64,000 nt of DNA, taken from NCBI GenBank assembly GCA_947034895.1, contig OX344762.1, positions 70,798,981 to 70,862,980 on the forward strand, in the 5' to 3' direction. The first letter of the stretch is position 1. The number at the start of each line of letters is the position of its first letter. A program made the position numbers and the translations under genes. The DNA is from Rhytidiadelphus loreus (Eukaryota; Streptophyta; Bryopsida; Hypnales; Hylocomiaceae). The notes below the pieces were generated by a model. It saw only the letters and a list, made by a program, of their open reading frames with translations, made no database searches and had not been told where the DNA came from. Shown here piece by piece: positions 59,574-64,000 of the stretch.

Positions 59574-62500
59574 ATGGAGAGCAAAGGAGACTTCTGGATG
59601 GACGTGCATGCGTCTGTCAGCATTCGCCGTGGACTATCTGCTGCTTCTGTCTTGGAGAACCAAGGCAGTGAAGGTGGCTCATCTCACGATGGATCCCTTC
59701 CATCTTGTTCGTCCTCCTCCTCTGAACGTAACAGCTCAACAGACCTTATCGACGGGGCTGCCAAGGTCATTGCTATACTGGAGGATGGCGAGGTTCGCGG
59801 TATGCTGCAGGATGCCGATGTACGTGCTGTGCTGAGGAAGGTGACAATTAACGAAGGCATGTTGAACAAGGCAATCCAGAGCTTGGGCGGTGGGGAGAAA
59901 GGTCTCCAGAGTCTGTTGGAATATATTATGATGTGGGTGAAGCAACAAAGGAACATCCAATCATCGTCTCAACAGCCACCACCACCTCCACCTTCCAATC
60001 CAGCTTGGAATTTCTCCACTGCACAGGATGTGGTTCTTCAGCCCAGCTCTGATGCATTTCAGATTTTCAGCGGCAGTCTGCAGCCTCCTCCAACAACGCA
60101 TCCTCTTGACCAAGAGATGAGTTATACTCAGCGCTCGAAGTCCCGAAAGCTAATGACTGGGGAGCCAGAGATGGGTGCTGGACTTGGAGGTTTAGACACT
60201 GGCTTTTGTCCGAGCAGTTTCGTCAGGAGCCCGGAAGACTGTAAGCCTGAAGTGACGAGTCCTGATATGATGGCTCCATGCAGCTCCCAGGAGCACATCG
60301 CCATGCCTTCTGTAGAGCCGACTGCTGCCATGGCCACAAAAGCAGCACGAAGACACCGAATGAGCCGGCAGAGGCAATCCTTTCATGCACGAGCAGCCAG
60401 TCCTGTTGCAACAGCCCCTGTTTCTGTAGGCGGTGGATTGTTATTGAATACGAATGCTGCTACATCTCTAGGAGTGAGGAGTTCAGGGATGTCCGGGGCC
60501 CAGACTCCTCCCCCAAGGGCTCCTGTCACTGCTGCTTGGGAGGTAAGGAATGACCTCCAGCCCAAATTGTAGACGTCGTCTCAAAACTGCTTACTTTGTA
60601 AAGGAGCTGTACAGTATGGTTAAGAGTCCCTCTCATTTGCAGTCCTGGAGATTTTTTGGAAAGACTCTGGGGATACAGTCAAGACTGGTTAAAAGCTCTG
60701 TTATGTTAAAAGTTTTCTGTTCGGGTAAGAAACACGGATTCAATATTTGTGTGTCTAAATGGTTAAATTTGGAATTTAGACTGTATGAAACGTCATTTTG
60801 TCATTTTGAAATTATTGGGAAATTTTTTGATTCAAGCGTTTCAGATTTCACAAAGAACTAAAAACCTTCCAAAAGAATTTGCTTTGCTTTGGGGATATTA
60901 ATCTACTGTACAAATTTAAAAAGCTTTGGACATGCCTCAAATTTTGGCTAATTATTTACAAAACTGTCCCAGTCGTAGGGTATAGCCAATAATGGTAACT
61001 TCCAAACCTCATTTCTGCTGTTCAAAACTGTTTGGTATGATTTCCTCTTACCAGTTAAAGTTTTTACCTTTTTGGTATGATGCATTCCAAGTCCTTTACT
61101 TATAGAAGTGGCCAATTTGGGGTAAATACTTACAGGTTAACGCCCAAGTCCCAAATGGTCACTTTCATAACAATATGTAATAGGAGAGAACAAATCGTTC
61201 CCTCCTTTTTTTCATCTTGGGAAATTCATCTAGAGTTACAATAAATCAACTCTTTGCTTCTAAAGGAAAAAACGTTAGGCGAGAAGGACCTTGACCCTAA
61301 AAGGACGTCGCGAACACAGAATCTTTCTTTGTAGGACAGAAGTGCAAATGTTCATCGTTTGAAATTTGTCTGAGAAGGGAAGCTATTGCACAGTAATTTG
61401 ACCTCCAATGAGTGCTCTTTGTTTTTTTCAAGCAAATGATTCACACGGTACCGAAAAGGATGATTTCCACAGTGACATGCCCGTACTTCTGGGATTAAAC
61501 TGCGAATTCAACAACTGTACCACTTACACCCTCCGATTTACTTTGTAATGTACGCCTGGAGTCTTTCGACTTGTAAGGATGGTCCATATTCCTTCGTTTT
61601 ATCTGAAGAATACTTTTAAAGTTTTCTAGGGCCGCAGCATGGAACGTTTGACTGTGCTTCTTCAAAAAAAACTTCGACCGAGTGATGTCGGCCATCTCGG
61701 GCGTATTATACTTCCCAAGGTTAGTTGCCTGCTTCTGATCCACTAGATTGTAGCTTGACTGACGAACGTTCTAATCATCATAGTATTGTATAGAAAGGGT
61801 TTCCGGGACTTGCCTTCTATTCACCCGTCAAATCGATTTGTGCAGAAAGAAGCAGAGCAGCACATGCCGTCTCTTGCAACAGGCGGAGGTATCCCCATAC
61901 AGATGGAAGATTTTGACTCAGGTCATTCTTGGAATCTCAGATACAGGTATGGATCGGTTTGTGTTCGTTCCTTTGCAATACTCTTTTTCTCTTATGGTAA
62001 GAAGCTTGGGCAGTAGTAGTTTGGAGCTCGTCACTAAGTAAGTCGTTTAGTACTTCTTCTACGACGTATGTTCTTTTTTCCTTCCCCTGATTCGTTGTAA
62101 ATTGTCACCAAGCGCTTTTTCCATAGCTCGGTGTCGCTGTGTTTTGGACTGGGTTCTCTACTGCCTTAGGATGTGTTGACGTATGGTGATGTAGAAGGGT
62201 GGACTGTTGGATAATTTCGTAGACTCCGCGAAGTTTATCTGTGTTTTGTGAAGTATCTTGAGGTTACATCTAGAATAAGTTCTTGTCATCTCTTGAGGCG
62301 TCAGAGGATTTGTGGGATGCGATATTTCTATAAATTTCCGCATCCTTGAATTGCAGTTGGTGGTTGATTGTTGTTTCCTTCCAGTGTAATAGCTCCGCCT
62401 GAAATGGGGTCTTCTCCCCGAGTTACTTCGGGCACTTCATCGTAAGTCTGAATATTGTTTATTATGAAGGATACTTCTCGGCTAGCATGTGCTGCAACTG

Positions 62501-63552
62501 CTAGATCCGTTTCTAGGAATGGGGCAAGGGAAATTAAAATTTAGGCAGTTCAACTACGGCTGAAGAAAATGTCCTTAACGTTCGAAGATCATTTGCATTA
62601 TTCTGGGTGTTCTGGTTCCATCCAAACCTTAAAATAGTAGGTCTCTTGCATCTGAGCAGTGCGTAACTTTTGATGGACATGTTTTTGTGAGTAGGTTCTG
62701 GCCAAACAACAAAAGTCGGATGTATATATTGGAGAATACTGGTGAGCATCCCGGAATTGCAAGTTGTGGAAATTGGTGTCTTGTTCATATCTTAATCTCA
62801 ATCACCATCTCAAGTAGTGACTGTTCACTCAAGTCCAACCTATTTACATCCAGTGGCTGATTTCGATCAAACTATCTTCTTGTTTCGCAGCGGCGTTTGT
62901 GATGTCACACGGGCTTGTGGAAGGAGATCTACTCGTACCTTACAGAATTCTGCAAGGGGGTTATGTAAGTATCACTTTTTGGATATGGTTGTGATGGTGT
63001 GCTGGATAGTTGAGCATCTTCGAGATCTTTCTTCGGAACAAGTGATGATTGACTTTATTGCTGATCTCATCTTGATCGACAACTGTCTGAGTTAACTTGT
63101 GTGAAATTGAATATTGGAATTACTCAGGAAGGGTGGCTTCAGATTGAACTCGCTCTGTTCATGGTAGATTTGATTCTGAAACCTTAGCAGCGTATTTGCA
63201 GGTTTTGCGAGGAGTGAAGAGGAGAAATGGAAGACTAGACATGGAACCGGTACAGGTGGAATTGGCACACAGCTCGGCTAAAGGTTCCCGAGAGGGACAA
63301 CCTTCTCTACACGAAAATGACACACTCGTCCAACGGCTGTATGGAGGAAGTTCTTCAGACAAATCCGTGAAGGAGGAGCCTGTGAATCTGGACGACGATC
63401 TTTTTTTGAACGAAGTGATCCTGAGCATGGGTCCTTCGTTTGAGTCTCACAGCAGTTGCATTCAAACGTTGGAACGGTTTCCAAGTTTGACCTTGAACTT
63501 CCCCTTTGAGGAGATTGTGGCGGTGACAAGGACAGAGCCCGATGGTCGATAA
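59574..63552 (+). CDS. ABI3-like: ABI3/VP1-like B3-domain transcription factor
   Basis: Six exons join with consistent phases: 59574-60542, 61630-61719, 61846-61946, 62695-62741, 62891-62964, 63202-63552; about 543 aa. Start is ATG 59574 in good context, with an in-frame stop 54 bases upstream. Residues 38-58 are Ser-rich. B1 is about 82-129 (TINEGMLNKAIQSLGGG, then LLEYIMMWVKQQ). B2 is about 255-275 (KAARRHRMSRQRQ). B3 is about 328-435: LTVLLQKKLRPSDVGHLGR, KEAEQHMPSL, WNLRYR, FWPNNKSRMYILENT, HGLVEGDLLV, VLRGVKRR. In the family B1 contacts bZIP partners such as ABI5, and B3 binds the RY element (CATGCA) in abscisic-acid and desiccation/maturation programmes. The N-terminus is shorter than in Arabidopsis ABI3 (about 720 aa). 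Odd: Pro in the LLVPY strand where Ile is usual. Decayed relatives lie at 38321-47480. Confidence 0.93.
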
Positions 63553-64000
63553 CTATGAACCCTCTTGATGCAAATCATCCTTTTGTGGTGGTGCCCGAGA
63601 TAGCTTGCGAATGAGCCAGCATTCCAACATCCAAGGGTTTCCATGAGGAAAGAAGGAAGGAACCACTCTGGCTCAACAAAAAATAATCACTTCTTGACGA
63701 CACAATGTGTAGGAAGTTAAAGCTGTAATCATTTCCCAGGTGCGTTTGGTTGCTGGAGTTCTGGAGGTGGGCAGAATTGGATGATGCCGGAGACCCTGAC
63801 TTTCTTCATTGCAGGTTTCCAAACGGAATTCGACTCTGGAATCCTTTTGGTACCGTAATCTTCAAGATGCGTGGCACCTTTGTAGTTTGAGCTTTATCAG
63901 AAACCCTCTCCACGGTCTGCGGCACATGGGATCTTTCATTTCAGGAGGTTGCTCGGTTGCCTCTTATATCGTGTTTTTCTGCTGCCGTATCATTTAGCTC
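63553..64000 (+). other. 3' UTR of the ABI3-like gene (continues beyond window)
   Basis: Non-coding sequence nearly identical in order to 46490-46920 (copy B). By that alignment the polyadenylation signal AATAAA would lie about 60 bases past the window end. The window's last 25 bases also match copy A at 38325-38345. Confidence 0.8.

Noticed and set aside
1..64000. tRNA, rRNA or organellar insert
   Set aside because: No cloverleaf with intact A/B boxes, no rRNA core sequence and no plastid or mitochondrial gene was recognised on reading both strands, though a tRNA could be missed by eye.

Overview
The window looks like a repeat-rich nuclear segment of a land plant. It is AT-rich, its genes have introns with GT..AG borders, and it holds plant-type CACTA (En/Spm) and Copia elements. 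The one gene that reads as intact (about 59574-63552, + strand) encodes an ABI3/VP1-type regulator with the B1, B2 and B3 domains of land-plant ABI3 proteins. I cannot name the species. Compact introns and a short N-terminus would suit a seed-free plant, but that is a weak guess. No rRNA, tRNA, CRISPR array or bacterial operon was seen.

Layout. 1-2919: unrecognised gene remnants. 7405-8618 and about 21480-24626: two halves of one decayed CACTA TNP2 transposase gene, separated by about 12.9 kb. The separating block holds a 952-bp non-autonomous CACTA element (8619-9570) and a candidate 11.7-kb element (9728-21435) with CACTAG ends and a GGTT direct repeat at both borders. That element carries two convergent multi-exon genes of no family I can name: gene A (+, 10318-14086, transposase-like) and gene B (-, 20931-19612). 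A 4.4-kb TG..CA solo-LTR-like block with an ATAGC target duplication (14518-18921) sits between them, and a perfect 232-bp palindromic CACTA-ended MITE (15268-15499) sits inside that block.

28506-35841: a dead Copia retrotransposon broken by four later insertions (three CACTA-ended elements and one MULE-like element). 36141-56000: mostly small transposons, including four elements with TTAA target duplications and CCC-type ends (piggyBac-like signature) and a TA-target MITE family. Among them lie fragments of duplicated ABI3: a 3'-UTR piece (38321-38620), an intron piece (39077-39310) and a broken gene end (44848-47480). Two MITEs are inserted in coding exons of the broken copy.

57938-64000: the intact ABI3 copy, with its upstream region and 3' UTR running off the window. 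The locus reads as a partial tandem duplication of an ABI3-like gene whose extra copies decayed under repeated transposon insertion. Nearly every in-frame stop in the decayed genes could have come from one C-to-T (or opposite-strand G-to-A) change, as expected for methylated, silenced transposons.
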